Origin: JL08 sp039969355
Lineage (GTDB): Bacteria > Pseudomonadota > Alphaproteobacteria > Rhodobacterales > Rhodobacteraceae
Length of the DNA: 64,000 nt
Direction of reading: 5' to 3'
Assembly: GCA_039969355.1 (NCBI GenBank)
Contig: JBDVOA010000009.1
Coordinates: 186,001-250,000 of the forward strand
Shown: piece after piece, positions 1 through 8,599 of the stretch
Layout of the letters: every line of letters starts with the position of its first letter
Numbering within the stretch: the first letter of the stretch is position 1
Position numbers and translations under genes: made by a program
The notes under the pieces: generated by a model
Told to the model about the DNA's origin: nothing
Databases searched by the model: none
The model's input: the letters and a program-made list of their open reading frames with translations, nothing else

Positions 1-1245
1 CTCGTGCGGGTCAGTTTCCAGATCGAACAACTGATCGGCATCCAGCGCGCAACGATTGTATTTCCAGTTCCCGAAGCGCAGCGAAACAAGAGGCGCGTAG
101 GAACCCTCTGCAGCGTATTCCATGGCTACCGGGGTCGTGCGCTCCCCGCCCTGCCCCAGATGCACCAGACTTTCGCCGGTCGTCCATGGCATCACCTCCT
201 CCATGCTCACCCCAGCCAGTTCACAGAGCGTTGGGCATACATCTATCGTGGATACAGCTGTTTCAACGAGTTCGTGCTTCATGACGCCGGGAGCAGCAAT
301 CATGAGCGGGACACGTGAAGACCCCTCATAGAAGGACATCTTGAACCATAATCCACGCTCGCCCAGCATATCTCCGTGATCGGAAACAAACAGGATGATC
401 GCCTCTTGGTCCGTACTCTCCAGCGCCTCCATTACCTCGCCAATCTTGTCGTCCAAGTAGCTGATGTTTGCGAAATAGGCACGACGCGCGGCCTGAACAT
501 GGTCGGCAGTGATATCAAAGCTACGCCAGTCGTTTGCGTCAAAAATGCGTTTGGAATGTTCGTCCTGATCCTCATAAGAGATCGGCGCAATCTCGGGTAA
601 AAGGTGTTCACAATCGGCATATAGATCCCAGTATTTTTTGCGGGCCACATAGGGATCGTGGGGGTGTGTGAAGCTGACCGTCAGGCACCATGGGCGCGAG
701 TCCTGCCCGCGCGCCAGATCATAGATCTTGCTTGTGGCGTTGTATGCGACCTCGTCATCGTACTCCATCTGGTTGGAAATCTCGGCTACACCAGCGCCGG
801 TGACGGAGCCCATGTTGTGATACCACCATTCGATACGTTCGCCCGGCTTGCGATAATCCGGGGTCCAGCCGAAATCCGCCGGATAAATATCGGTTGTCAG
901 TCGCTCTTCGAAACCATGCAACTGATCAGGACCAACAAAATGCATCTTGCCAGACAGGCAGGTTTGGTAACCAGCCCGGCGCAAATGATGCGCATAGGTG
1001 GGGATACTAGAGGCAAACTCGGCCGCATTGTCGTATACCCGCGTCGCCGAGGGGAGTTGCCCTGACATGAAAGATGCGCGCCCCGGCGCACAAAGCGGCG
1101 ACGCGGTGTAAGTATTAGAGAACCGTGTCGACCGCGCTGCGAGCCGTTTCAGATTGGGAGTATGTAACCAATCAGCCGGACCGTCCGGGAATAGCGTTCC
1201 GTTCAACTGGTCGACCATAAATATCAATATGTTCGGAGAGGTCAT
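1..1245 (-). CDS. betC: Choline-sulfatase BetC (3' end cut by window edge)
   Basis: Hydrolyses choline-O-sulfate to choline and sulfate in the cytoplasm, feeding glycine betaine synthesis. The reading frame is open to base 1, so 415 residues are visible of a family of about 500; the C-terminus lies outside the window. The N-terminus has the alkaline-phosphatase-fold metal motif MVDQ and the sulfatase signature C52-A-P-G-R, whose Cys becomes formylglycine. The following GQLPS and GKMHFVGPDQLHGFEERL blocks are typical of BetC rather than generic sulfatases, and SDHGDMLGERG is also present. The start ATG overlaps the betI stop in ATGA, so the two are translationally coupled. Confidence 0.95.
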   Translation of the reverse strand, partial: MTSPNILIFMVDQLNGTLFPDGPADWLHTPNLKRLAARSTRFSNTYTASPLCAPGRASFMSGQLPSATRVYDNAAEFASSIPTYAHHLRRAGYQTCLSGKMHFVGPDQLHGFEERLTTDIYPADFGWTPDYRKPGERIEWWYHNMGSVTGAGVAEISNQMEYDDEVAYNATSKIYDLARGQDSRPWCLTVSFTHPHDPYVARKKYWDLYADCEHLLPEIAPISYEDQDEHSKRIFDANDWRSFDITADHVQAARRAYFANISYLDDKIGEVMEALESTDQEAIILFVSDHGDMLGERGLWFKMSFYEGSSRVPLMIAAPGVMKHELVETAVSTIDVCPTLCELAGVSMEEVMPWTTGESLVHLGQGGERTTPVAMEYAAEGSYAPLVSLRFGNWKYNRCALDADQLFDLETDPHE

Positions 1246-1817
1246 GGCGTTGGCGCCGTCAAAACATGCAGCATGTTTACGGCCATCTGCGCAGCATCAT
1301 TAGCCCCCCCCCGTTGTGCTAACGCCGCGCGGATGTAGAATCCGTCAATCAAAGCGGCCAGTGTATCCGCCGCCAACACTGGATCAGCGCAGCGCCCCCG
1401 CAATGCGTGTGTCAGGTTCGAGCGTAAGCGCCCCTGATAAAGCCGCAGTAACCGTAGAGCTGATGCGTCATTCTGGGCACGTACATAAAACGTCATCCAC
1501 GCGCTAATGGTCTCAGGAGTAAAGCAAGATGGCGCAAAATTCGCGTGAATGATGGCCTCGGCTCGATCATTGTGTGTCGTCGCCTTCGCCAGAGCGCTTC
1601 GCACTTCGTCGGCATATTCGCGCAAAATATGGCGCATTGCTGCTTCAAAAATCTGTTTCTTGCCGCCAAAATAGTGATGCGCCAGCCCACTCGACATGCC
1701 CGCGCGCTGAGCAATCTGGCTTACGGTCACATCCAATGACCCAACCGCTCCGATCTCGGCTATCGCAGCTTTCACTAGCGCGTCGCGCCGGATTGGCTCC
1801 ATCCCAAGCTTAGGCAT
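1242..1817 (-). CDS. betI: TetR-family choline-responsive repressor BetI
   Basis: A 191-residue TetR regulator. The N-terminal helix-turn-helix (about residues 8-55, with GSLDVTVSQIAQRAGMSSGL and HHYFGGK) matches BetI, which represses choline uptake and oxidation genes and is released by choline. The rest is the helical ligand-binding domain. The gene precedes betC with a 4-base overlap, and a perfect 30-bp palindrome lies 48-77 bases upstream, so autoregulation of betI-betC is likely. The other usual bet genes (betA, betB) are not in the window but may follow betC. Confidence 0.95.
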   Translation of the reverse strand: MPKLGMEPIRRDALVKAAIAEIGAVGSLDVTVSQIAQRAGMSSGLAHHYFGGKKQIFEAAMRHILREYADEVRSALAKATTHNDRAEAIIHANFAPSCFTPETISAWMTFYVRAQNDASALRLLRLYQGRLRSNLTHALRGRCADPVLAADTLAALIDGFYIRAALAQRGGANDAAQMAVNMLHVLTAPTP

Positions 1818-1864
1818 GCTAGCCTCCGTATCTGGATCAAAAGGTTATTAAAAAACTGCTAACG

Positions 1865-1894
1865 GTTTTTTGATTGACGCGTCAATCAAAAAAC
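1865..1894. promoter_or_regulatory. Probable BetI operator (30-bp perfect palindrome)
   Basis: Two 15-base arms, each containing TTGATTGACG, meet at position 1879/1880 without a mismatch. The site is in the promoter region of betI. Known bet operators in enterobacteria and rhizobia are TTGATTGA-type inverted repeats, so BetI binding is the natural reading. Confidence 0.85.
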
Positions 1895-2009
1895 GAACTG
1901 AATTCTGAATTGAACTTTTGGCCAACCGAATTTTTGGGCACCCACAGCCGCGAGGGTGAGATATTCTAGGTGCGCGGGATGTACTGCACGTTAGCGACAA
2001 TCGCAGTGA

Positions 2010-2933
2010 TCAGACCTTCGTGGCAGGCATTGGCGGGGCAATAACTTTGCGTTTCAACACCGCTTCGCGCCACGTAATGAAACTGACCGAGGCCATTATC
2101 ACGACGCCGCCGATTACCACCCAGATGTCAACGACCTCCCCAAAGGCCACTGCGCCCAGCGTCACTGCCCACACCAATTGCAGAAACGTGACCGGCTGCG
2201 TGACCGTCATTGGCGCGCATTGGAAGGCCAGCGTCATGGTGTAGTGACCAGCGGTAGCAAAACAGGCCACCGCAAACAGTATCCCCAGTTCAGGTAGCGT
2301 CGGCGTTACCCAGACTGCAACTGCAAACGGGGCTAGGCAAATTGTCACCCAAATGGACAACATTCCAACCACGACAGCAGGCGAAACCTCGTCTACCATG
2401 ATCTTGGCCAGCAAATAGGACGCGGCAAAAACGACTGCCGCGACCAGCATCGCGAGATGACCCGCATTCACCTCGCGAAAGCCCGGACGCAAGATGATCA
2501 TGGCGCCCAACAGCGCAACAGAAATCGCCGCAATTCGCCGTATCGCGAGCCTCTCCCCCAAAAAGAGCGCAGCCCCGATAGTCACATAGACTGGCGAAAG
2601 ATAGTTCATTGCCGTAACTTCAGCCAATGGAATTTGCGTCATCCCGTAAAACCAAAGCATCACGCCAAAGGAATGCACAAATCCGCGCGCGCCAAAAAGA
2701 GACCACTGCCGCGGCGAAAGCCTTGCGGACAACATCGGACGAAGCATTGGTAGCAGAAACACTAGACCCAGAAGATATCTAATAAACGCAGCTTCCGGGG
2801 CGGGAATACGTGGCCCCATGATCTTGACCAATGCCGTGACTGCGACAAAACACAGCCCTGTCACAAGCATCCAGAAAACACCCAGAGCGGGTCTCGAAGC
2901 AACCTTGGTTCCCATGGCCGCATCAACACCCAT
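2010..2933 (-). CDS. EamA/DMT-superfamily exporter
   Basis: A 307-residue inner-membrane protein with about ten hydrophobic segments arranged as two EamA repeats (roughly residues 15-145 and 155-290), as in RhaT/RarD-like drug/metabolite transporters. The substrate cannot be read from the sequence. It lies 20 bases after the lysE-type gene on the same strand, so the two probably form an operon with related export roles. A second in-frame Met at residue 7 could be the start. It is one of four EamA proteins in the window. Confidence 0.88.
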   Translation of the reverse strand: MGVDAAMGTKVASRPALGVFWMLVTGLCFVAVTALVKIMGPRIPAPEAAFIRYLLGLVFLLPMLRPMLSARLSPRQWSLFGARGFVHSFGVMLWFYGMTQIPLAEVTAMNYLSPVYVTIGAALFLGERLAIRRIAAISVALLGAMIILRPGFREVNAGHLAMLVAAVVFAASYLLAKIMVDEVSPAVVVGMLSIWVTICLAPFAVAVWVTPTLPELGILFAVACFATAGHYTMTLAFQCAPMTVTQPVTFLQLVWAVTLGAVAFGEVVDIWVVIGGVVIMASVSFITWREAVLKRKVIAPPMPATKV

Positions 2934-2953
2934 TCAAGGGGACTTCGCAAGCC

Positions 2954-3553
2954 TCAGAGCACAACAAGTTTTAGCGCGATCGTCCACATCGTAAGACCAA
3001 CGAACATGTCCAATATACGCCAGGCCCTTGGGTTCACGAAAAGTGGTGCCAACAGACGTGCGCCATACCCAAGCCCAAAGAAAAAGACAAAACTCGCCAG
3101 AACCGCCCCGGCTCCAAACGCCAATCGCGACTCATATTGGGCTGAAATGGACCCGAGTAAAACAACTGTGTCCAGATATACATGAGGGTTCAACCAAGTC
3201 AGAGCCAAAAGCGTCAATAACGCGGTTTGCAGGCTACCCTCAACCGGTCCGGAATCATCGAGAGCCTCGCCGCCTTTCCACGCAGACATGAAGCTGCGTG
3301 CCCCATACCAGAACAAGAAGGCCGCCCCCCCATAGCGCATCACTGACTCAAACCATGGCACTGCCTCGGCAAGTGCACCGAAACCCGCCACCCCAGCCGC
3401 AATCAGAATCGCATCAGAAACGGCGCAGACCAGACAGACCCAAAATACATGAGCTCGCCGCAGACCCTGTCTGAGGACAAATGCGTTCTGGGCACCGATC
3501 GCCAGAATAAAGGACAAACTAAGGGCAAAGCCGGGTAGAAATGCTTGGGTCAC
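2954..3553 (-). CDS. LysE/ArgO-family basic amino acid exporter
   Basis: Exports L-arginine and/or L-lysine across the inner membrane. About six membrane segments are visible, with the family blocks SLSFILAIGAQNAFVLRQG near the N-terminus and TWLNPHVYLDTVVLLG in the middle. The frame is open to an ATG at 3604, but family members begin close to AFLPG, so I place the start at the GTG of 3553 (199 aa). That also leaves about 90 bases of control region toward argP instead of 40. Neither start has a strong ribosome binding site. The divergent ArgP gene next door is the classical partner of this exporter. Confidence 0.87.
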   Translation of the reverse strand: MTQAFLPGFALSLSFILAIGAQNAFVLRQGLRRAHVFWVCLVCAVSDAILIAAGVAGFGALAEAVPWFESVMRYGGAAFLFWYGARSFMSAWKGGEALDDSGPVEGSLQTALLTLLALTWLNPHVYLDTVVLLGSISAQYESRLAFGAGAVLASFVFFFGLGYGARLLAPLFVNPRAWRILDMFVGLTMWTIALKLVVL

Positions 3554-3644
3554 AATTACAACCGATATTCCAAAAGTGGCTTTGACTAGCAGCACAAAGC
3601 ACATTAGCCTAATGAAACATTCTTTCTGCTGTTAAGAATCTCTA

Positions 3645-4529
3645 ATGTCATTAGATCCAAACCAACTCGCTGCACTGACCGCGATATTGCGCACAGGCAG
3701 CTTTGATCAGGCCGCGTCCGAACTGGGCGTTACATCGTCGGCCATTTCACAGCGGCTAAAAATGCTTGAAGATCACGTAGGAGCAACGCTTGTGGTGCGT
3801 GGCTCACCTGCGGACGCCACCCCATTTGGTCGCCGCTTGGCAAAACATGCTGAAGACGTAGGTTTGCTTGAAGCGCAGTTGGCCCGTGACCTTTTCCCCC
3901 CGCAAAAAACCGGGCTGACCGCATTGCGGATTGCACTGCCAGCAGATTCATTAGGTACATGGGTCATTCCTGCCTTGGCGGCAGTACGCGGTCTGACATT
4001 CGATTTGGTTATTGATGATCAGGATCATAGCGCCGATTGGTTGCGCCGCGGTGATGTCAGTGCCGCCATTACGGCACATGGCAAACCGGTCACCGGGTAT
4101 GACAGCTTTGCACTGGGCTCTCTGCGCTACGTAGCGACGGCAAGCCCCACTTTTTTCGAGACATGGTTTGCGCAAGGCCTGACTCCTGAGGCATTTGGGC
4201 GTGCACCCATGATGACATTCAGTCAAAAGGACAAGCTGCAAAGCCGATGGATTAAGGCTGTTTGCGGTCGCCGCACGGTTCCCCCGTCGCATGTTTTACC
4301 ATCAACCCAAGCATTTGTTGACGGCGCGCTGGCCGGATTGGGCTGGGGGATGAATCCCATTGCTTTGGTCCAAACCCATATCACTGCTGGACGGCTCGTG
4401 CTAATGGCGCCAAGTACCCCGCTTGACACACCGCTTTACTGGCAAGTCAGTCGGATCATGGCAGAAGCGCTTTCCCCGCTTACGTCAGTAATCAGGTCCG
4501 ACGCCCGAACTAAGTTGATCCAGCCCTGA
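3645..4529 (+). CDS. argP: LysR-family regulator ArgP (IciA)
   Basis: A 294-residue LysR protein with an N-terminal winged helix (residues 3-60: LAALTAILRTGSFDQAASELG then VTSSAISQRLKMLE) and a C-terminal periplasmic-binding-like effector domain. ArgP senses lysine and arginine and activates the exporter gene. The match to ArgP rather than another LysR comes from the sequence and from the divergent lysE/argO neighbour 91 bases away; together they form a standard export switch for basic amino acids. Confidence 0.92.
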   Translation: MSLDPNQLAALTAILRTGSFDQAASELGVTSSAISQRLKMLEDHVGATLVVRGSPADATPFGRRLAKHAEDVGLLEAQLARDLFPPQKTGLTALRIALPADSLGTWVIPALAAVRGLTFDLVIDDQDHSADWLRRGDVSAAITAHGKPVTGYDSFALGSLRYVATASPTFFETWFAQGLTPEAFGRAPMMTFSQKDKLQSRWIKAVCGRRTVPPSHVLPSTQAFVDGALAGLGWGMNPIALVQTHITAGRLVLMAPSTPLDTPLYWQVSRIMAEALSPLTSVIRSDARTKLIQP

Positions 4530-4587
4530 TCCTCCTTGTCAGCGCGCGCACTTGACCCGATATTGTTTCCAACACAGGAGACCTGAG

Positions 4588-5280
4588 ATGTTCGCCAAAG
4601 ACACTTTGACCTATACAACCAAGAAACTGCCAGATCGTAGTGAGTTAAGCGATGAAGAAATGCAGACCGCCGCTCGGGCGTTTTACGAAAAAATGCGCCA
4701 ACGCCATACCGTGCGCGATTACATTGACCGTCCGATCCCGCGTTCTGTGATTGAAGACTGCATTCGCACGGCTGGCTCCGCGCCTTCCGGGGCTAACCAC
4801 CAGCCCTGGCATTTCGTGGCAGTTTCGGAGCCCGCTTTGAAGCAAAGAATTCGCGCTGAAGCGGAAGCAGAAGAAAAACGGTTTTACGAGGGCGGCGGCG
4901 GGGATGAATGGATAAAGGCTTTGGAGCCTATCGGTACGACCGCAGACAAGCCACACCTTACCGTGGCGCCATGGCTCATCGTAGTTTTCGCGCAGCGCTG
5001 GGGCCAATTTGACGATGGTACGCGCTACAAAAACTACTACGTGCCCGAAAGCGTTAACATCGCCACAGGCTTCCTTTTGGCTGCATTGCATCACGCCGGC
5101 CTTTGCAGCCTGACCCACACCCCCAATCCGATGAAGTTTCTGAATGCATCACTTGGGCGACCAGCTTCTGAAAAGCCCACCATGATCATCGCCGTTGGCC
5201 ATCCTTCTCAAGATGCCACAGTGCCAACCGTTGCAAAGATGAAAAAGCCGCTGGAAGAGATTTTGACGGTGATGGACTAG
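4588..5280 (+). CDS. Iodotyrosine deiodinase-like nitroreductase (flavoprotein)
   Basis: A 230-residue FMN-dependent nitroreductase-fold protein. RHTVRDY (residues 39-45) and APSGANHQPWHF (65-76) form the FMN site. It follows the iodotyrosine deiodinase subfamily closely: E96, Y100 and K121 fall at the spacing (4 and 25 residues) of the three side chains that hold the zwitterion of halotyrosine in human IYD (E157, Y161, K182). VGHPSQDATVP near the C-terminus is also IYD-like. By family it would reductively dehalogenate halotyrosines. The start at 4588 has an AGGAG site 7 bases upstream; upstream in-frame codons lack one. The gene appears monocistronic. Confidence 0.88.
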   Translation: MFAKDTLTYTTKKLPDRSELSDEEMQTAARAFYEKMRQRHTVRDYIDRPIPRSVIEDCIRTAGSAPSGANHQPWHFVAVSEPALKQRIRAEAEAEEKRFYEGGGGDEWIKALEPIGTTADKPHLTVAPWLIVVFAQRWGQFDDGTRYKNYYVPESVNIATGFLLAALHHAGLCSLTHTPNPMKFLNASLGRPASEKPTMIIAVGHPSQDATVPTVAKMKKPLEEILTVMD

Positions 5281-5407
5281 CGCGTTAGGGTATGTGACTT
5301 GGGGACCGCAATCCGGTGCTGGACCGTTCGCTAGGCCGAACCACAAATCCGAAAGCGCTGTTGTCTGGGATTGCCAAAGGGCACAACGAACTGAAAAGAG
5401 GTAAAGT

Positions 5408-5671
5408 GTGGCGCGTTTCAATCGAAAATTTGAACTAACACTTCGCGACATCGATATTATCGAATATGCGCTGCAAAAGGAAAAAAGATCGCTGTCGCTG
5501 GATCGAGTGGCAATGATATCTGGCGCCAAACCCAACGACACTCACTACAAATCGCTCGAAGACATCGAGGAAGCGATGAACAGGACCGACGATCTGCTGG
5601 GTCGATTACACAACCAGAAAACTTTTTACCGGCCCAAAGATTCCAAGAATGCCCCGTATATCAGCGGCTAA
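5408..5671 (+). CDS. Small hypothetical protein (87 aa)
   Basis: Starts at a GTG with a GAAAAGAGG ribosome binding site. The product is charged and helical, with no signal peptide or membrane segment. The segment LRDIDIIEYALQKEKRSL looks like a conserved helix. I do not recognise a named family. Its stop overlaps the convergent yebC stop by four bases, which suggests two real genes sharing a tight junction. Confidence 0.7.
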   Translation: MARFNRKFELTLRDIDIIEYALQKEKRSLSLDRVAMISGAKPNDTHYKSLEDIEEAMNRTDDLLGRLHNQKTFYRPKDSKNAPYISG

Positions 5672-6408
5672 AGCTGTTCCATCACTTCGTCTGATGCCTC
5701 AAAATTTGTCGTAACGCGTTGCACATCATCATCATCTTCCAAAGCATCCACAAGCCGCATCAACTTTTGCATAGCATCCAAATCCATCTCTGTCGTAATC
5801 GTTGGGCGCCAAATCAGTTTAGTTGACTCAGATTCGCCCAACTCGGCTTCCAGAGCTGTCGAAACTTCGTTCAAATCGGTGTCTTCGCACCAGATCACAT
5901 GGCCATCCTCAGTGCTTTCCACATCTTCGGCGCCCGCCTCGATCGCAGCCATCATAACTGTATCAGCATCGCCAATTGCCGCCGGATAGGTCACTTCTCC
6001 CTTGCGATCAAACATGAAGCCTACGCTGCCGGTTTCACCCAGATTGCCACCGCATTTAGTAAAAGTCGAACGTACGGTACTGGCGGTACGATTGCGGTTG
6101 TCAGTCATCGCCTCGACAATTACAGCCACGCCGCTGGGGCCATATCCTTCATATCGGATTTCTTCGTAGTCATCCCCGTCGCCAACCTGAGATTTCTTGA
6201 TCGCGCGCTCAATTACCTCTTTGGGCAGAGACTGGCTCTTGCCTTCCTTGATCGCAAGGCGCAGACGCGGGTTTTTGTCAGGATCCGGGTCGCCCATCTT
6301 GGCGGCCACAGTGATCTCCTTGCTTAGCTTGGAAAAGAGTTTCGAGCGCGCCGAATCTTGTCGATTTTTGCGGTGCTGAATATTTGCCCATTTTGAATGG
6401 CCTGCCAT
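5668..6408 (-). CDS. yebC: YebC/PmpR/TACO1-family protein
   Basis: A 246-residue cytoplasmic protein of full family length, starting MAGHSKWANIQHRKNRQD, the hallmark N-terminus. The three YebC domains are intact, including RYEGYGPSGVAVIVE and TDNRNRTASTVRS. Members were first described as transcriptional regulators (PmpR) and more recently as translation factors that relieve ribosome stalling. A GGAGAG ribosome binding site precedes the ATG. The acidic tract EDDDDVQR near the C-terminus is normal for the family. Confidence 0.96.
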   Translation of the reverse strand: MAGHSKWANIQHRKNRQDSARSKLFSKLSKEITVAAKMGDPDPDKNPRLRLAIKEGKSQSLPKEVIERAIKKSQVGDGDDYEEIRYEGYGPSGVAVIVEAMTDNRNRTASTVRSTFTKCGGNLGETGSVGFMFDRKGEVTYPAAIGDADTVMMAAIEAGAEDVESTEDGHVIWCEDTDLNEVSTALEAELGESESTKLIWRPTITTEMDLDAMQKLMRLVDALEDDDDVQRVTTNFEASDEVMEQL

Positions 6409-6708
6409 CGATCTCTCCGTCGGTAATTCTGCGTTTAGCGGTCGGACAGTGTCATAGTCAGAGCACGGCGCGGAGGCAATCCCCGTCCCACATACGCACA
6501 GGGCGCAAACTCAGTGGACAAACTGAGAGATTGTCAGGAGGTCTAGTACCCTTCCCCATCGGCATTATTCCGAGAGCCGGTCATGAAGCTGCGCCTTTCG
6601 CCCGGCTATGCACAAAGTTCAATAGCGTCTATGCAGCCAAAATCGCGACGCAGGACACTGACCGGCTGGAAATCGCGGAAAATTTGTTAGGAGGCGCAAT
6701 CAGCACGC
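6409..6708. other. Intergenic stretch, nothing recognised
   Basis: About 300 bases between the yebC promoter and the 3' end of the DUF457 gene. It must contain the yebC promoter. An open frame crosses it on the plus strand but continues as a shadow of the DUF457 gene. No convincing RNA, repeat or small gene is seen. Confidence 0.5.
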
Positions 6709-7776
6709 TCAACACGCAGCCAATTCGGTTGCCCCGTTCTGCCCTGCACCAATCGTCTCCGCTTTTCGTATTGAGGGCCGACCAAGGAAGCGTTCAGCAA
6801 GCCAGTCCAAATCTTGTCCAACCGTATCATTCCGGCTATCCACGGCCATTGGTGGGATTACTCTTATTGTTTCGTTGCCTTGTTCTGCGATGGCAAACCT
6901 GAACGCGTAGTCCGGGGTAAGGCCCATGCGCAGGTCAGATACGACTATCTTTTCGTCTTCCAGGTCCGCGCGGTAATACCCCCGACTAAACCATTTCAAT
7001 TTTGCAAATGCGTCAACATACCCTAAGCAGGCTACCAGTTCTGGACCTCTTGGATGGGAGTATATTCTTGCCTGCTGATCGCTGCCTGCAAGCGAAACGT
7101 AAAGATTGTGATAGCGTTCGTCTTCCAGTCCGATCACTTTCCAAACTACCGTGTTGAATGGGGCCGCTATCGCAAATACGCTGTGCGGCGTAATTCCGGC
7201 CTTGGCAAAAATTGCCCTTGCCCGGTTTTCGACATGCGCCTGCATGGCAACGCCTAGTCCTAAATATGCCGTGCTGACGAGAAAGGCGGCAATCAGACCA
7301 CCCTTCAATCGCGACGACCAGTGCTTGCTCGCAACTGCCCAAATGACGACGAACAAAAGCGGCAAAGTGTACAACGGATCGATGATAAATATTGAACCAA
7401 CGCCCACCGGATCCGGATACATTGGCCAGAACAACCTTGTTCCATAGACGGTCATGGCGTCGATGATGGCGTGGGTTGAAAAACACAAGAAAACGGTCAG
7501 CCAGACCAAAAACCGGTGCTCTTTCAGTGATTTACTAAAACGGAGGAGGAATTCTCCGATAACCGGCGCTGCTGCGATATGAACAAACAGAGAGTGCGTC
7601 CATCCGCGGTGCAGGACAAAGGCATCCACCGGATCGTCAAATGGAAGAAAAACATCAAGGTCGGGTATGGTGCCAAGTACGCCACCAAGAATGGCGGCCC
7701 TACGCGGTCCGAGCACCTTGCCCAGGCACAGTGCGGAAACGGCAGCACCAAGGGTGAATTGTGTCAGCGAATCCAT
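6709..7776 (-). CDS. YdjM/DUF457-type membrane-bound metal-dependent hydrolase
   Basis: A 355-residue inner-membrane protein. The first third has the family pattern: MDSLTQFTLGAAV, then IPDLDVF, then HRGWTHSLF, and later STHAIIDAMTVYGTRLFWP. These His/Asp residues are thought to bind metal in the YdjM/LexA-regulated membrane hydrolase family (DUF457). At least five membrane segments are followed by a soluble C-terminal half. The frame extends upstream to 7845, but the family N-terminus starts at the ATG at 7776. The physiological substrate is unknown. Confidence 0.85.
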   Translation of the reverse strand: MDSLTQFTLGAAVSALCLGKVLGPRRAAILGGVLGTIPDLDVFLPFDDPVDAFVLHRGWTHSLFVHIAAAPVIGEFLLRFSKSLKEHRFLVWLTVFLCFSTHAIIDAMTVYGTRLFWPMYPDPVGVGSIFIIDPLYTLPLLFVVIWAVASKHWSSRLKGGLIAAFLVSTAYLGLGVAMQAHVENRARAIFAKAGITPHSVFAIAAPFNTVVWKVIGLEDERYHNLYVSLAGSDQQARIYSHPRGPELVACLGYVDAFAKLKWFSRGYYRADLEDEKIVVSDLRMGLTPDYAFRFAIAEQGNETIRVIPPMAVDSRNDTVGQDLDWLAERFLGRPSIRKAETIGAGQNGATELAAC

Positions 7777-8046
7777 ACGGTTGTCCGGGTTCAATTGCGG
7801 GCAGAACCGATTGGTAACTGGCGGCTTTTGATTTGGCCATCCCAATCTTTGATACGCTGATCAAACGTGCCTTTGGACGATGGCATTCGTCCAAAGGCTT
7901 TTTGAGTTTGCGCGAATTTCTTTTCGTAGCGCTGGAATTGTTTGGGGAGTTCCGCAAAGGGTGGCACAGATTCAAGAAGGAATGCTATCGGTCGAATTCA
8001 GTTCAATTAGCGAGAGACCTATTCGCAGGTCACACCCCCCCAAGCG

Positions 8047-8400
8047 TCACTTGGTGACATAGATGAACTGCTTGCCCTTGCCACGTTCGCGAGTCACACG
8101 GAACTGGTTTCCGTTGACTTCCCATTGTTGACAATCGGAATTATTGCTGTGTGTGGTCAAGGTTCGGCACCAAGCACCGTCGCGCCATTCCCAGGCACCT
8201 TTCAGTTGCTTTCCACCAAATTTGCCCTTGATGCTCCCGTTTTTGCGGATAGTGACGTGGTTGTCGTCAATATACAGTTTCTTGCCAACAACCAACGAGT
8301 CAAAATCCGCTTTAGTTGTGATCAGCTCATATTCAGCCGCATGGGCAGATACTGCAAGAAATGAAGCTCCAAAAATCGTTACAATCGTATTCTTGATCAT
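8047..8400 (-). CDS. Small secreted hypothetical protein (117 aa)
   Basis: A signal peptide covers residues 1-21 (MIKNTIVTIFGASFLAVSAHA, cut after AHA), so the mature protein of about 96 residues is periplasmic. The mature part is basic with two cysteines (WCRTL and DCQQW) that could form a disulfide, and the pattern of Gly/Trp around GAWEWRDGAWC suggests a small beta-rich domain. Similar short exported proteins occur in Rhodobacterales, but I cannot give a function. Upstream bases 8401-8599 hold its promoter and that of the permease, divergently. Confidence 0.72.
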   Translation of the reverse strand: MIKNTIVTIFGASFLAVSAHAAEYELITTKADFDSLVVGKKLYIDDNHVTIRKNGSIKGKFGGKQLKGAWEWRDGAWCRTLTTHSNNSDCQQWEVNGNQFRVTRERGKGKQFIYVTK

Positions 8401-8599
8401 CTTTTTTCCTTTGTACTCATAAACGAAGACTCAAATCGTATCAGCCTACCTTATTTCGGTCAATGTTCCCCCCGACTCATAATCTTCTGTTATACAACGG
8501 AAATCTTCGCAGACTCCAAGTTCGTGCGACTGTGTCCGTCCCAAGCATTTAGCGGAATCTGCGGTTACATATCCGTCCGGATACGATAAGTGAATCGCG

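Noticed and set aside
6384..6902. A 172-codon plus-strand open frame between yebC and DUF457
   Set aside because: Overlaps both real genes and has low-complexity Ser/Arg/Leu content of a shadow frame.
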